Assembly (NCBI GenBank): GCA_964466195.1
Contig: CAYXMQ010000001.1
Span: 248,001 to 312,000 of the forward strand
Direction of reading: 5' to 3'
Source: PFJX01 sp964466195
GTDB lineage: Bacteria > Pseudomonadota > Gammaproteobacteria > Burkholderiales > Thiobacillaceae
Length of the DNA: 64,000 bases
Shown: one piece after another, positions 16,669 to 27,400 of the stretch
Position numbering within the stretch: position 1 is the stretch's first letter
Layout of the letters: each line of letters opens with the position of its first letter
Position numbers and translations under genes: made by a program
The notes under the pieces: generated by a model
What the model saw: the letters and a program-made list of their open reading frames with translations, nothing else
What the model was told of the DNA's origin: nothing
Databases searched by the model: none

Positions 16669-19380
16669 TCAATGCGCCGCCTCCCAGTTCGCGCCGACGC
16701 CGACTTCCGCCTTCAGCGGCACCTGCAATTGCGCCACGCCGCACATCTTTTGCGGCAGGCCGACGCGCACGACGTCCAGTTCCGTCTGCGGCACTTCCAG
16801 CACCAGTTCGTCATGCACTTGCATGATCAGGCGCGACTGCAGGCCGGCGGTGTCCAGCCAGCCCTGTACGGCGATCATCGCCAGCTTGATCAGGTCGGCC
16901 GCGGTGCCCTGCATCGGCGCGTTGATTGCGGCGCGCTCGGCGCCCTGGCGGCGCGGGCCGTTGCTGCGGATTTCGGGCAGGTAGAGACGGCGGCCGAACA
17001 GCGTTTCGACATAGCCGAGCTGTTTGGCCTGTTCGCGCGTGCGGTTCATGTAGTCCAGCACGCCAGGATAGCGTGCGAAATAGCGATCGATGTAAGCCTG
17101 CGCGACATTGCGCTCGACGTTGAGTTGTGCGCTCAAGCCGAACGCCGACATGCCGTAGATCAGGCCGAAGTTGACCGCCTTGGCCATCCGCCGCATGTCC
17201 GGTGTGACGGCTTCCAGCGCCACCCCCTGCACTTCGGCGGCGGTGGCGGCGTGGATGTCGGCATCCTGGGCGAAGGCTTGCAGCAGGCTGGCATCGCCGG
17301 ACAGGTGGGCCATGATGCGCAGCTCGATTTGTGAATAATCGGCGGAGACGATGACGTTGCCCGTTTCGGCGATGAACGCTTCCCGGATCTTGCGGCCCTC
17401 GGCGCTGCGCACCGGGATGTTCTGCAGGTTGGGTTCGTTGCTGGAAAGCCGGCCGGTTACCGCGACCGCTTGCGAGTAGTTGGTGTGGACGCGGCCGGTG
17501 CGCGGATTGACCATGTTCGGCAGCTTGTCGGTGTAGGTCGACTTCAGCTTGGCCAGGCCGCGATAGTCGAGGATCAGCTTCGGCAGCGGGTGGTCGAGGG
17601 CGAGTTCCTGCAATGCATCCTCATTGGTCGACGGCGCGCCGCCGGGGGTCTTCTTCTTCGGCTTCAGGCCGAGCTGGTTGAATAGAATTTCGCCCAACTG
17701 CTTCGGCGAATTCAGGTTGAACGGCTGGCCGGCGGCCTGATGCGCCTTGGCTTCGAGTTGCATCATCTCCTGTGCCAGCGTGCCGGAATGGGCGCGCAGC
17801 AGCTCGGCGTCGAGTTTGACGCCGGTGCGTTCGATGCGCGCCAATATCGGCAACAGCGGCATTTCGATATCGCGGTAGACCGATTCCAGATTCGCTTCCG
17901 CCTGCAGCGCCGGGTACATGCTTTGATGCAGGCGCAACGTGATGTCGGCGTCTTCCGCGGCATAGGCGCCGGCGCGTTCGACATCGACCTGGTCGAAGCC
18001 GATCTGGCCGGCGCCCTTGCCGCAGACTTCTTCGTACTTGATGGTCTTCTCGCCCAGATGCCGCGCCGCCAGCGTATCCATGTCGTGCCGCTCATGCGCT
18101 TCCAGCACATAACTTTGCAGCAAGGTGTCGTGCGCGATGCCTTGCAGGTCGACGCCGTGATTCATCAGCACATGCCAGTCGTATTTCAGATTCTGGCCGA
18201 CTTTGGGTTTATGGGCGTCCTGCAGCAGCGGTTGCAGCCGCGCCAGCGTGTCCGCCAGCGGCAATTGCGCCGGCGCGCCGGCATAGTGGTGCGCCAGCGG
18301 CAGATAGGCGGCTTCCCCAGCCGTCACGCTGAACGACAGGCCGACCAGTTGCGCCTGCATCGGGTCGAGGCTGGTGGTTTCGGTGTCCAGGCAGATCAGC
18401 TCGGCGCGGTTGAGCTTGTCCAGCCAGCGCGCAAGGCCGGCTTCGTCGAGTATCGTTTCGTAGTGGCGCTCGACCGGGCTGGCGGTCGCCGTCGGCGTAT
18501 CTGGCGCGGCATCACCGTTGCGCGGCGCAGCATCACCCTGTACGTCGCGCAGCCAGGTGCGAAAGCCGTATTTGGCATACAGCTCGGCCAGTTTCTCGCG
18601 GTCTTCCGCACCCCAGCCCAAGTCGTTGGGGTGGACTTCCAGCGCCACATCGGTCTTCACCGTGATCAGCTTGCGCCCCATCGGCAGCCAGTCCAGCGCC
18701 AGTCTCAGGTTCTCGCCGACCGCGCCCTTGACCTCGCCGGCGCGTGCCATCAGCGAGTCAAGATCGCCATATTCGGCCAGCCATTTGAGTGCGGTTTTCG
18801 GGCCGACCTTGGCTACGCCGGGGACGTTGTCCACCGTATCGCCGACCAGTGTCAGGTAATCGACGATACGCGCCGGCGGTACGCCGAATTTGGCCAGTAC
18901 GCCGGCTTCATCCAGCGTCTCGTTGGTCATCGTGTTGATCAGCCGCACCTGGCTGGTGACCAGTTGCGCCAGGTCCTTGTCGCCGGTGGACACCACCGCC
19001 TGCATGCCGGCCGCCTCGGCCTGGCGGGTCAGGGTGCCGATCACGTCATCCGCCTCGACGCCGTCGACCATCAGCAGCGGCCAGCCCAGCGCACGCACCG
19101 CGGCGTGCAGAGGGGCGATCTGGCCGGCCAGCTCATCCGGCATCGGCGGCCGTTGCGCCTTGTATTGCGGGTACCAGTCGTCGCGGAAGGTCTTGCCTTT
19201 GGCGTCGAACACGCAGGCGGCGTAGGCGCTCGGATAGTCCTTGCGCAAGCGTTTCAGCATGTTGATGACGCCATACAGCGCCCCGGTCGGCAGGCCTTCC
19301 GGGCTGCGCAAATCGGGCAGGGCATGGAAGGCGCGGTAGAGATAGCTGGAGCCATCAACGAGTAGAAGAGTCGGGGTCAT
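16669..19380 (-). CDS. polA: DNA polymerase I (PolA)
   Basis: This 903-residue replication and repair polymerase has three domains. The 5'-3' exonuclease spans about residues 1-290 (LLLVDGSSYLYRAFHALPDL). The 3'-5' exonuclease at about 320-510 keeps its DxE (CLDTETTSLDP), so proofreading appears intact. The polymerase domain has motif A DYSQIELR, the O-helix RRMAKAVNFGLIYGMS and motif C QVHDELVLEV. Start ATG 19380 (MTPTLLLVDGSS) matches the family; the longer frame adds 35 unsupported residues. Confidence 0.97.
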   Translation of the reverse strand: MTPTLLLVDGSSYLYRAFHALPDLRSPEGLPTGALYGVINMLKRLRKDYPSAYAACVFDAKGKTFRDDWYPQYKAQRPPMPDELAGQIAPLHAAVRALGWPLLMVDGVEADDVIGTLTRQAEAAGMQAVVSTGDKDLAQLVTSQVRLINTMTNETLDEAGVLAKFGVPPARIVDYLTLVGDTVDNVPGVAKVGPKTALKWLAEYGDLDSLMARAGEVKGAVGENLRLALDWLPMGRKLITVKTDVALEVHPNDLGWGAEDREKLAELYAKYGFRTWLRDVQGDAAPRNGDAAPDTPTATASPVERHYETILDEAGLARWLDKLNRAELICLDTETTSLDPMQAQLVGLSFSVTAGEAAYLPLAHHYAGAPAQLPLADTLARLQPLLQDAHKPKVGQNLKYDWHVLMNHGVDLQGIAHDTLLQSYVLEAHERHDMDTLAARHLGEKTIKYEEVCGKGAGQIGFDQVDVERAGAYAAEDADITLRLHQSMYPALQAEANLESVYRDIEMPLLPILARIERTGVKLDAELLRAHSGTLAQEMMQLEAKAHQAAGQPFNLNSPKQLGEILFNQLGLKPKKKTPGGAPSTNEDALQELALDHPLPKLILDYRGLAKLKSTYTDKLPNMVNPRTGRVHTNYSQAVAVTGRLSSNEPNLQNIPVRSAEGRKIREAFIAETGNVIVSADYSQIELRIMAHLSGDASLLQAFAQDADIHAATAAEVQGVALEAVTPDMRRMAKAVNFGLIYGMSAFGLSAQLNVERNVAQAYIDRYFARYPGVLDYMNRTREQAKQLGYVETLFGRRLYLPEIRSNGPRRQGAERAAINAPMQGTAADLIKLAMIAVQGWLDTAGLQSRLIMQVHDELVLEVPQTELDVVRVGLPQKMCGVAQLQVPLKAEVGVGANWEAAH

Positions 19381-19499
19381 GGCCGGCAGGTCGTAGCGGA
19401 ATGCGGCATTGTAGTGCCGTGGCGGCGCACGCAATGCGTCCATGCGGCGCGCCGGCCAGGCGTAAAATCTCGCTCCGTCTTTCATCCCGGCCCCGCCCC

Positions 19500-20228
19500 A
19501 TGAGTAAACCCAAACTCCCGCATCTGTTCGACCCTGGCGGCGGCCAGGAGGCCCGGCTGTCCGCGCGCGAATCGTGGCGCATGTTCGAGATCATGTCGGA
19601 GTTCGTCGAGGCGACCGAGCGGCTGGCGCCGATCCGGCCGGCGGTGAGCATCTTCGGCAGCGCCCGCATCGCGCCCGATTCGCCCTATTACATGCTGACC
19701 GAAAGCATCGCCCGCAAGCTTTCCGATGCCGGCTTCGCGGTGATTTCCGGCGGCGGGCCGGGCGTCATGGAAGCCGCCAACAAGGGCGCTTACTTTGGCA
19801 AGTCGCCCAGCGTCGGGCTGAACATCCAGTTGCCGCACGAGCAGCACGTCAACCCGTATCAGGACGTCAGCCAGACCTTCCGCCATTTTTTTGCGCGCAA
19901 GGTGATGTTCGTCAAATTCGCCAGCGCTTACGTCGTGATGCCGGGCGGATTCGGCACGCTGGACGAGTTGATGGAAGCGCTCACGCTGGTGCAGACCGGC
20001 AAGACCCGGCGCATTCCCATCATTCTGGTGCAATCCGGTTTCTGGGGCGGCCTGGTGGCCTGGTTCCGCGACCGGCTGGTGGCCGAGGGCATGATCAATC
20101 CGGAGGACATGGACCTGATCCAGGTCATCGACGAACCGCAACAGGTGGTCGACGCGATCTTCCAGCACTATGAAACACGCGGCTTCGAGCCCTCTCCGCA
20201 GGAACGCGAGATTCTGCTGAATCTCTGA
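19500..20228 (+). CDS. LOG-family protein (cytokinin riboside monophosphate phosphohydrolase-like)
   Basis: This 242-residue Rossmann-fold protein of the TIGR00730/LOG family is often mis-named lysine decarboxylase. Signature motifs are ISGGGPGVMEAANKGA and PGGFGTLDELMEALT. Family enzymes remove ribose 5'-phosphate from nucleotides; the bacterial role is mostly unclear. ATG 19500 starts MSKPKLPHLFDPGG. It is divergent from polA, with the short gap 19381-19499 shared by both promoters. Confidence 0.92.
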   Translation: MSKPKLPHLFDPGGGQEARLSARESWRMFEIMSEFVEATERLAPIRPAVSIFGSARIAPDSPYYMLTESIARKLSDAGFAVISGGGPGVMEAANKGAYFGKSPSVGLNIQLPHEQHVNPYQDVSQTFRHFFARKVMFVKFASAYVVMPGGFGTLDELMEALTLVQTGKTRRIPIILVQSGFWGGLVAWFRDRLVAEGMINPEDMDLIQVIDEPQQVVDAIFQHYETRGFEPSPQEREILLNL

Positions 20229-20239
20229 GCGGCCCAGCG

Positions 20240-21124
20240 CTACAAGCGTTTGCCGCGCAGCGGCGGCAAGCGCTTGCGCTGCCAGCTTTGCACGGCCCAT
20301 GGCCAGAACTCGACGGGCGAACCGATCTCGGGCGGCGCAGCCATGCCGAGAAAGGCGGCTGCCTGCAACAGCGCCGGCAATGGCGCGTCGTCGCGCAAGG
20401 GGGCGGCCAGGGTTTGCTTGCTGAGCTTGCCGCCGTCGTCGTTCAACGCGACCGGCAAGTGCAGATACGTCGGCGTCGGATAGTCCAGAGCCTGTTGCAG
20501 CACGATCTGGCGCGGCGTCGAGGCGAGCAGGTCGGCGCCGCGCACGACATGGCTGACGCCGAGTTCGGCGTCGTCGACCGTCACCGCGAGCTGGTAGGTG
20601 TACACGCCGTCGGCGCGCAGCAGCACGAAATCGCCGCATTCGTCGGCCACATCGCAGGCGACCCGGCCGGCGAGCAGGTCGTCGAACACGATGCGCGCCG
20701 CCGGCACGCGGAAGCGGTGCGCTGCAGTCAACGGCAAATGCCGCTCGCGGCAGGTGCCTGGATAGACCGGGCCATCGACGCCGATGCGGGCCTTTTCCTT
20801 CAACTGCTTGCGCGTGCAAATGCAGCCGTAGACCCGGCCCGCGTCGATCAGCCGCGCCAGCGCCGCGTGATACGCCGCGCCGCGCCGGCTTTGGTAAATG
20901 ACCGGCCCGTCCCACTCGAAACCGAACACATCCAGCGTGCGCAGGATGCTGTCGGCCGAGCCCGGCGCGATGCGCGGCGGGTCGACATCCTCGATGCGCA
21001 GATGCCATTCGCCAGCGTGCGCGCGCGCATCCAGGCAGCTGCCCAGCGCGGCGATCAGCGAGCCGAAATGCAGTGCACCGGAGGGGGTCGGGGCGAAGCG
21101 TCCGCGGTAGAAAGTGGTCGGCAT
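20240..21124 (-). CDS. gluQ: GluQ, glutamyl-Q tRNA(Asp) synthetase
   Basis: This enzyme activates glutamate and attaches it to queuosine at position 34 of tRNA-Asp. It is a GluRS catalytic-core paralogue without the anticodon-binding domain. Motifs: RFAPTPSGALHFGSL (HIGH region), the zinc-site cysteines in CICTRK and PGTCRE, and the KMSKS equivalent GGKLSKQT. I chose ATG 21124 (MPTTFYRGRFAPTP), which matches related proteins; ATG 21142 or 21208 would add 6 or 28 residues. Confidence 0.93.
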   Translation of the reverse strand: MPTTFYRGRFAPTPSGALHFGSLIAALGSCLDARAHAGEWHLRIEDVDPPRIAPGSADSILRTLDVFGFEWDGPVIYQSRRGAAYHAALARLIDAGRVYGCICTRKQLKEKARIGVDGPVYPGTCRERHLPLTAAHRFRVPAARIVFDDLLAGRVACDVADECGDFVLLRADGVYTYQLAVTVDDAELGVSHVVRGADLLASTPRQIVLQQALDYPTPTYLHLPVALNDDGGKLSKQTLAAPLRDDAPLPALLQAAAFLGMAAPPEIGSPVEFWPWAVQSWQRKRLPPLRGKRL

Positions 21125-21247
21125 AAGTCCGGGATTGTTCATGGCCCGCGGACTTTTGTCCTGATCCATAGCCTCGCGGGCTAAAATCGTCCCCGCTTTC
21201 CCATTCATAAGGTATCACCCGGTCTTTCGCTCGGGTGCGGATTCAAC

Positions 21248-22879
21248 ATGCTCACCGTCAACAATCTCACTATCCAGTTCGGCGCCAAGCCGCTATTCGA
21301 AAACGTCAGCGTCAAGTTCGGCGACGGCAACCGCTATGGCCTGATCGGCGCCAACGGTTGCGGCAAGTCGACGTTGATGAAGATCATGGCCGGCGTGCTG
21401 GAGCCCAGCGCCGGCAATGTCTCGATCGACCCGCATGAGCGCATGGCCTTCTTGCGCCAGGATCAGTTCGGTTTTGAAGAACTGCGCGTGCTCGATGTGG
21501 TGATGATGGGGCATGCCGAGATGTGGCGCGTGATGCAGGAAAAGGACGCGATCTACATGAATCCGGACGCGACCGAGGCGGATTTCCTGCACGCCGCCGA
21601 TCTGGAGAGCCAGTTCGGCGAAATGGGCGGCTACGATGCCGAGGCGCGCGCCGGCGAACTGCTGCTCGGCCTGGATATTCCCGGCGAAAAACATAACGGC
21701 CCGATGAGCGAAGTCGCGCCTGGCTGGAAGCTGCGCGTGCTGCTGGCGCAGGTGTTGTTCGCCAACCCGGACATCATGCTGCTCGACGAGCCGACCAACA
21801 ACCTCGACATCAACACCATCCGCTGGCTGGAGTCGGTGCTCAACGCGCGCAACTGCACGATGATCATCATCTCGCACGACCGCCATTTCCTGAATTCGGT
21901 CTGCACCCACATCGCCGACCTCGATTACCAGACCCTCAAGGTCTATCCCGGCACCTACGACGACTATATGGAAGCCTCCACGATGGCGCGCGAACGCCAG
22001 ATCGCGGTGAGCAGCAAGTCGAAGGAAAAGATCGCTGAACTGGAAGAATTCGTGCGCCGCTTCCGCGCCAACAAGTCGAAGGCGCGCCAGGCCACCAGCC
22101 GGATGAAGATGATCGACAAAATCAAGGTGGAAGACGTCAAGCCATCGTCGCGCCAATACCCGTGGATCCGCTTCGACTACGACGACAAGGAGAAGCTGCA
22201 TCGCCAGGCGCTCGAGGTGGAAAACCTCCACTTCGGTTACGAGCCGGGCGTGCCGGTGCTGGACAAGTTTTCGGTCACCATCAATGCCGGCGACCGCGTC
22301 GCGATCATCGGCGAGAACGGCGTCGGCAAGACCACGCTGCTGCGTCTGCTGATGGGCGAACTGAAGCCGGATGGCGGCAAATCCGCCGGCACCATCAAAT
22401 GGGCGGAAAAGGCCAAACCCGGTTATTTCGCGCAGGACCACACGGCCGATTTCGCCGAGGACAAGGCGCTTACCGACTGGATCAGCGCCTGGGTGCGCGC
22501 CGGCGGCTACGAAGGCGGCGACCTGGAAACGCTGGTGCGCGGCACGCTCGGCCGATTGCTGTTCTCCGGCGACGAAGTGAAGAAATCGGTGCGGGTGATC
22601 TCCGGCGGCGAACAGGGCCGCATGCTGTTCGGCAAGCTGATGCTGCTGCATCCGAACGTGCTGGTGATGGACGAACCGACCAACCACCTGGACATGGAAT
22701 CGATCGAAGCCCTCAACACCGGCCTGGACCAATTCCCCGGCACGCTGATCTTCGTCTCGCATGACCGCCAGTTCGTCGGCAGCCTGGCCAACAAGATCAT
22801 CGAACTGAAGCTGGACGGCAGCTACGTCGTCTATGAAGGCGATTACGACGCGTACCTGCACAGCCAGGGCGTGGAATAG
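21248..22879 (+). CDS. ybiT: ABC-F family ATPase, YbiT type
   Basis: This 543-residue soluble protein has two ABC domains joined by an ABC-F linker. Walker A motifs are GANGCGKST and GENGVGKTT. The first signature is the degenerate MSEVAPGWKLRVLLAQ and the second is ISGGEQGRMLFGK. Walker B sites are MLLDEPTNNLD and VMDEPTNHLD. It aligns well with E. coli YbiT over its length. ABC-F proteins act on the ribosome E site; YbiT's precise task is unsettled. It converges with the DegP gene with a 4-base gap. Confidence 0.93.
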   Translation: MLTVNNLTIQFGAKPLFENVSVKFGDGNRYGLIGANGCGKSTLMKIMAGVLEPSAGNVSIDPHERMAFLRQDQFGFEELRVLDVVMMGHAEMWRVMQEKDAIYMNPDATEADFLHAADLESQFGEMGGYDAEARAGELLLGLDIPGEKHNGPMSEVAPGWKLRVLLAQVLFANPDIMLLDEPTNNLDINTIRWLESVLNARNCTMIIISHDRHFLNSVCTHIADLDYQTLKVYPGTYDDYMEASTMARERQIAVSSKSKEKIAELEEFVRRFRANKSKARQATSRMKMIDKIKVEDVKPSSRQYPWIRFDYDDKEKLHRQALEVENLHFGYEPGVPVLDKFSVTINAGDRVAIIGENGVGKTTLLRLLMGELKPDGGKSAGTIKWAEKAKPGYFAQDHTADFAEDKALTDWISAWVRAGGYEGGDLETLVRGTLGRLLFSGDEVKKSVRVISGGEQGRMLFGKLMLLHPNVLVMDEPTNHLDMESIEALNTGLDQFPGTLIFVSHDRQFVGSLANKIIELKLDGSYVVYEGDYDAYLHSQGVE

Positions 22880-22883
22880 CCTG

Positions 22884-24326
22884 CTAGCGGCCCCCTCTTT
22901 GGGCGCCGCGCGGTTCAAGGCCGGGGGCCAGAGTAATGGCCAGGAAGGCCATGCTGTCCTGGTGTTTGACCAGCACCGGCGTGGGTTGGCCGGCATCCAG
23001 TGCGGCGACGGCTTCGCCCAGTTGCGCGACGTTGTGTATGGTCTGGCGACCGATCTTCAGCACGATGTCTCCCGGCAATACGCCGGCCAGCGCGGCCGGG
23101 CCGGGCTCCACCTCCTCGACCAGGACGCCGGCCTGCAGCCCCAGCCGCAGGCGGGTCGCGTCATCCAGATCCGAGGCCTGCAGGCCGAGGCGCGGAATCA
23201 GACTGATCTTGGTGCTGCGCCTTTTTTCCGCGCCGGCGGCGCCGAGTTCGCCGATCAGGATGCCGATCTTGACGAGCTGGCCGTCGCGCAGCAGCGTCAA
23301 CCGGCGTTTCTCGCCGGGCCGGCTGGCGCCGATCAGCGGCGGCAGGTCGCTGCTGTCGGCGATCGCGATGTCGTCGAACGCCAGAATGATGTCGCCGGCC
23401 TGCAAGCCGGCCTGCTGGGCCGGGCTGGCCGGGCTGATCTCGTTCAGCAGTGCGCCGCGCAGGCTGTCCAGGCCATAAGCGCGGGCGAGTTCCTGGGTGA
23501 GATCCTGCGCGCTGGCGCCGAGCCAGCCGTGAGTGGCGCGACCGTGCTGGAGGATTTGCGCGGCGACTTCGAGCGCGGTGTTGATCGGTATGGCGAATGA
23601 CAACCCCATGTAACCGCCGCTGGTGCTGACGATCTGGGAGTTGATGCCGATCACGCGCCCGCTCAGGTCGAACAGCGGACCGCCGGAATTGCCCGGGTTG
23701 ATCGGTACATCGGTCTGAATGAACGGCACATAGCTGTCATTCGGCAGCGCGCGGCCGAGGGCGCTGATGATGCCTTGCGTCGCGGTGCGCTCCAGACCGA
23801 ACGGTGCGCCGATCGCCAACACCCATTGACCGACGGCAATCTGCGCCGAGTCGCCGAGCTGGACGCTGGGCAGGTCGTCGGCCGCGACTTTCAGCACGGC
23901 GACGTCGGTGAGTTCATCGACGCCGATCACCCGCGCCGCCAGTTCGCGTTTGTCGCTCAGCCGGACCGTGACCTTGCTGGCGCCGGCGACGACATGGCTG
24001 TTGGTCAGAATGACTCCGTTCGGCGACACCAGGAAGCCCGAGCCGGAGGCCATGGCCCGGGGCGGCTGGGTCGGCGGCTGGGTCGGCGGCAAGGTCGGCG
24101 GCGCGCTCTGCTCGGCAGGCGCGGCGGGCTGAATCCGGAACACGCGGATATTGACCACGGCAGGTCCGGCCTGACGCACCAGGGCCGTGAAGTCCGGCAG
24201 AGCCTGGCCCGGCAAAGGAGAAGGCGCCGCCGCGACGGCCGCTGCGGCACTGTCCGCACGCGCGCCGGCGGACGTGCAGGTGATTGCGCCCAGACTCAGC
24301 GCGATCAGGAAAAAAGCCGTTTTCAT
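22884..24326 (-). CDS. DegP/HtrA-family (Do) periplasmic serine protease
   Basis: The 480-residue exported protease has a signal peptide (about residues 1-25), then a Pro/Gln-rich stretch with TQPPTQPP, then the trypsin-like domain. The catalytic triad is His111 (TNSHVV), Asp141 (LTDVAVL) and Ser214 (GNSGGPL). Two PDZ domains follow (about 262-350 and 375-465). It degrades misfolded envelope proteins. It lies downstream of the Cus-type efflux operon on the same strand with a 108-base gap, so it may join that response. Confidence 0.93.
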   Translation of the reverse strand: MKTAFFLIALSLGAITCTSAGARADSAAAAVAAAPSPLPGQALPDFTALVRQAGPAVVNIRVFRIQPAAPAEQSAPPTLPPTQPPTQPPRAMASGSGFLVSPNGVILTNSHVVAGASKVTVRLSDKRELAARVIGVDELTDVAVLKVAADDLPSVQLGDSAQIAVGQWVLAIGAPFGLERTATQGIISALGRALPNDSYVPFIQTDVPINPGNSGGPLFDLSGRVIGINSQIVSTSGGYMGLSFAIPINTALEVAAQILQHGRATHGWLGASAQDLTQELARAYGLDSLRGALLNEISPASPAQQAGLQAGDIILAFDDIAIADSSDLPPLIGASRPGEKRRLTLLRDGQLVKIGILIGELGAAGAEKRRSTKISLIPRLGLQASDLDDATRLRLGLQAGVLVEEVEPGPAALAGVLPGDIVLKIGRQTIHNVAQLGEAVAALDAGQPTPVLVKHQDSMAFLAITLAPGLEPRGAQRGGR

Positions 24327-24434
24327 GCAGTAACCCCGAGTGCTCGTGTAGTCGGCAGGATAGCCGCCTCGGCCAGTCTGAAGCCAGGCATTTTGCCGGT
24401 CACCCCGCCCCCCGTTTTTCTGCGGCCGGCCCCG

Positions 24435-27400
24435 CTACTTCAAGCCCCGCCCGCGCCAGATCAGGTACACCACCGGGATGACGAACATCGACAGCAGCGG
24501 CGCGGTGACCATGCCGCCGACCATCGGCGCGGCGATGCGCTGCATGACTTCGCTGCCGGTGCCGGTGCCGAGCATGATCGGCAGCAGGCCGGCCAAGATC
24601 ACGGCGACGGTCATCGCCTTCGGCCGCATCCGCATGACGGCGCCCTCGATGATCGCCGCTAGCAGGTCGGCGCGAGTGTTGTAGCGGCCGGCGGCCTGGC
24701 GCGCTTTTACCGCCTGGTCGAGGTAGATCAGCATGATCACGCCGAATTCAGCCGCGACGCCGGCCAGGGCGATAAAGCCGACCGCCACGGCCACCGACAT
24801 GTTGTAGCCGAGCAGATAGAGCAGCCAGTAGCCGCCGATCAGCGCAAATGGCAGCGTGGCCATGATCAGCAAAGGCTGCCACAACGTGCGGAAAGTCAGG
24901 AACAGCAGCAGGAAGATGATCGCCAGCGTCAGCGGCAGCACCAGTTTCAGCCGGGCCTCGGCGCGCTCCAGGTACTCGAATTGGCCGGACCAGGCGATGG
25001 AATAGCCGGGCGGCAAATCCACCTGCTTGGCCACCGCCTGTTGCGCCTCTTTGACATAGCTGCCCAGGTCCTGCCCCTTGATGTCGACGTAGATCCAGCC
25101 GTTGGGGCGGGCGTTTTCGCTCTTCAGCATCGGCGGGCCGTCGGCGATGCTGAGGGTCGCCACGGCGGACAGCGGCACGCTGTCGCCCTGGCTGCTGATC
25201 AGCGGCAGCTGGCCGAGCCGCTCGACGCTGTCGCGCAGTTCGCGCGGGAAGCGGATCTGGATCGGGTAGCGTTCCAGCCCTTCCACCGTTTCCGCCACCG
25301 TGCTGCCGCCGATCGCGACGCTGATCAGTTCCTGGATGTCGGCGATGTTGAGGCCGTAACGCGCGGCGGCGGCGCGGTCGATGTCGACGTTGAGATAGCG
25401 TCCCGAGGTGACTCGCTCGGCGAACGCGCTGGCGGTGCCGGGCAGGCTTTTCAGCGCGGCCTCGACCTGTGTGCCGACCCGCTGGATGACAGCCAGGTCC
25501 GGCCCGGCGATCTTCACGCCGACCGGGCTGCGGATGCCGGTGGCGAGCATGTCGATGCGGGTGCGGATCGGCTGCACCCACAGGTTGGCCATGCCGGGCA
25601 CCTGCACGTTGCGGTCGAGCTCCGCGATGATGCCTTGCAAGGTCATGCCGGGCCGCCATTGCGACGGGTCCTTGAGCTGGATCGTGGTCTCGATCATGGT
25701 CAGCGGCGCCGGGTCGGTGGCGGTGTCGGCGCGGCCGATCTTGCCGAACACGCTTTTTACCTCGGGCACGGTCTTGGTCAGGCGGTCGGATAATTGCAGC
25801 AGTTCCGCCGCCTTGGACGGGCTCAATCCGGGCAGCGTGGTGGGCATGGCCAGCAGGTCGCCTTCGTCCAACGGCGGAATGAATTCCGATCCCACCCGCG
25901 CCAGCGGATACCAGGTGGCGGCCAGCAGCAACGCCGCCAGCAGCAGACTCAGCTTGGGCGCGCGCAAGGTGACGCCGATCAGCGGCCGGTAAACGGCGAT
26001 CAAAAAGCGATTCAGCGGATTCTTGTTTTCGTTTGGAATCTTGCCGCGAATGAACCAGCCCATCAGCACCGGGATCAGCGTCACCGACAGACCGGCGGCG
26101 GCGGCCATGGCATAGGTCTTGGTGTAGGCCAGCGGGGCGAACAGACGGCCCTCCTGCGCCTCCAGCGTGAACACCGGCAGGAAGCTGACGGTGATGATCA
26201 GCAGGCTGAAGAACAGCGCCGGCCCGACTTCGGCGGCCGCCTCGGCGGACAGACGGAAATACTCCGGGCCGCTCGGCTTTTGCTCAGGGTGGGCGTGATG
26301 CCAGGCCTCCAGATGCTTGTGGCCGTTCTCGATCATGACGATGGCCGCATCCACCATGGCGCCGATCGCGATGGCGATGCCGCCGAGTGACATGATGTTG
26401 GCGTTGATGCCCTGCTGTCGCATGACGATGAAGGCGATCAGGATGCCCAGCGGCAGCGAGACGATGGCGACGAACGACGAGCGCAGGTGGAACAGAAAGG
26501 CGGCGCAGACCAGCGCGACGACGATGAATTCCTCCACCAGCTTGTGGCTCAGGGTTTCCACCGAGCGCTTGATCAGGCCGGAGCGGTCATAGGTGGGCAC
26601 GATCTCGACGCCCGCCGGCAGGCTCTTCTTCAAGCTTTCAAGTTTGACCTTGACCGCGGCGATGGTGTCCAGCGCATTGCCGCCGGAACGCATGACGATG
26701 ACGCCGCCGACCACCTCACCCTCGCCATCCAGCTCGGCTATGCCGCGCCGCATCTGCGGGCCGGTCTGGATGCGGGCCACGTCGCGCAGCAGGATCGGCG
26801 TGCCGGCCGCGCCCAGGCCGACCGGAATCTGCTCGAAGTCGGCGAGCGTCTTCAGGTAGCCGCTGGCGCGCACCATGTATTCCGCCTCGCCCAGTTCCAG
26901 CACCGAGCCGCCCGCCTCCTGGTTGGCCCGGCGCACCGCCGTGACGATGCGGGACAGCGGCAGGTTGAGGGCGCGCATGCGTTCCGGGTCGATCAGGATC
27001 TGATACTGCTTGACCATGCCGCCGATGGTGGCGACCTCGGCCACGTTGGGCAGGCCCTGCAATTCGTACTTGAGGAACCAGTCCTGGATGGAACGCAGTT
27101 GCGCCAGGTCGTGCTTGCCGGACCTGTCGGTCAGCGCGTACTCGTAGATCCAGCCGACGCCGGTGGCGTCCGGGCCGATGGCCGGCTTGGCCGCCGCCGG
27201 TAGTTTGCTGGCCGCGGTGTTCAGGTACTCCAGCACGCGCGAGCGGGCCCAGTACAGATCGGTGCCGTCCTCGAACAGGATGTAGACGTAGGAGTCGCCG
27301 AACATGGAATAACCGCGCACCACCTTGGCCCCGGGCACCGACATCATCGTGGTGGCGAGCGGGTAGGTGACCTGATCTTCCACCACCTGCGGGGCCTGGC

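Noticed and set aside
17740..19365. Plus-strand frame of 541 codons inside polA
   Set aside because: Shadow of polA; no domain match and no start context.
21293..22996. Minus-strand frame of 567 codons opposite ybiT
   Set aside because: Shadow of the ABC-F gene, which has all ATPase motifs on the plus strand.
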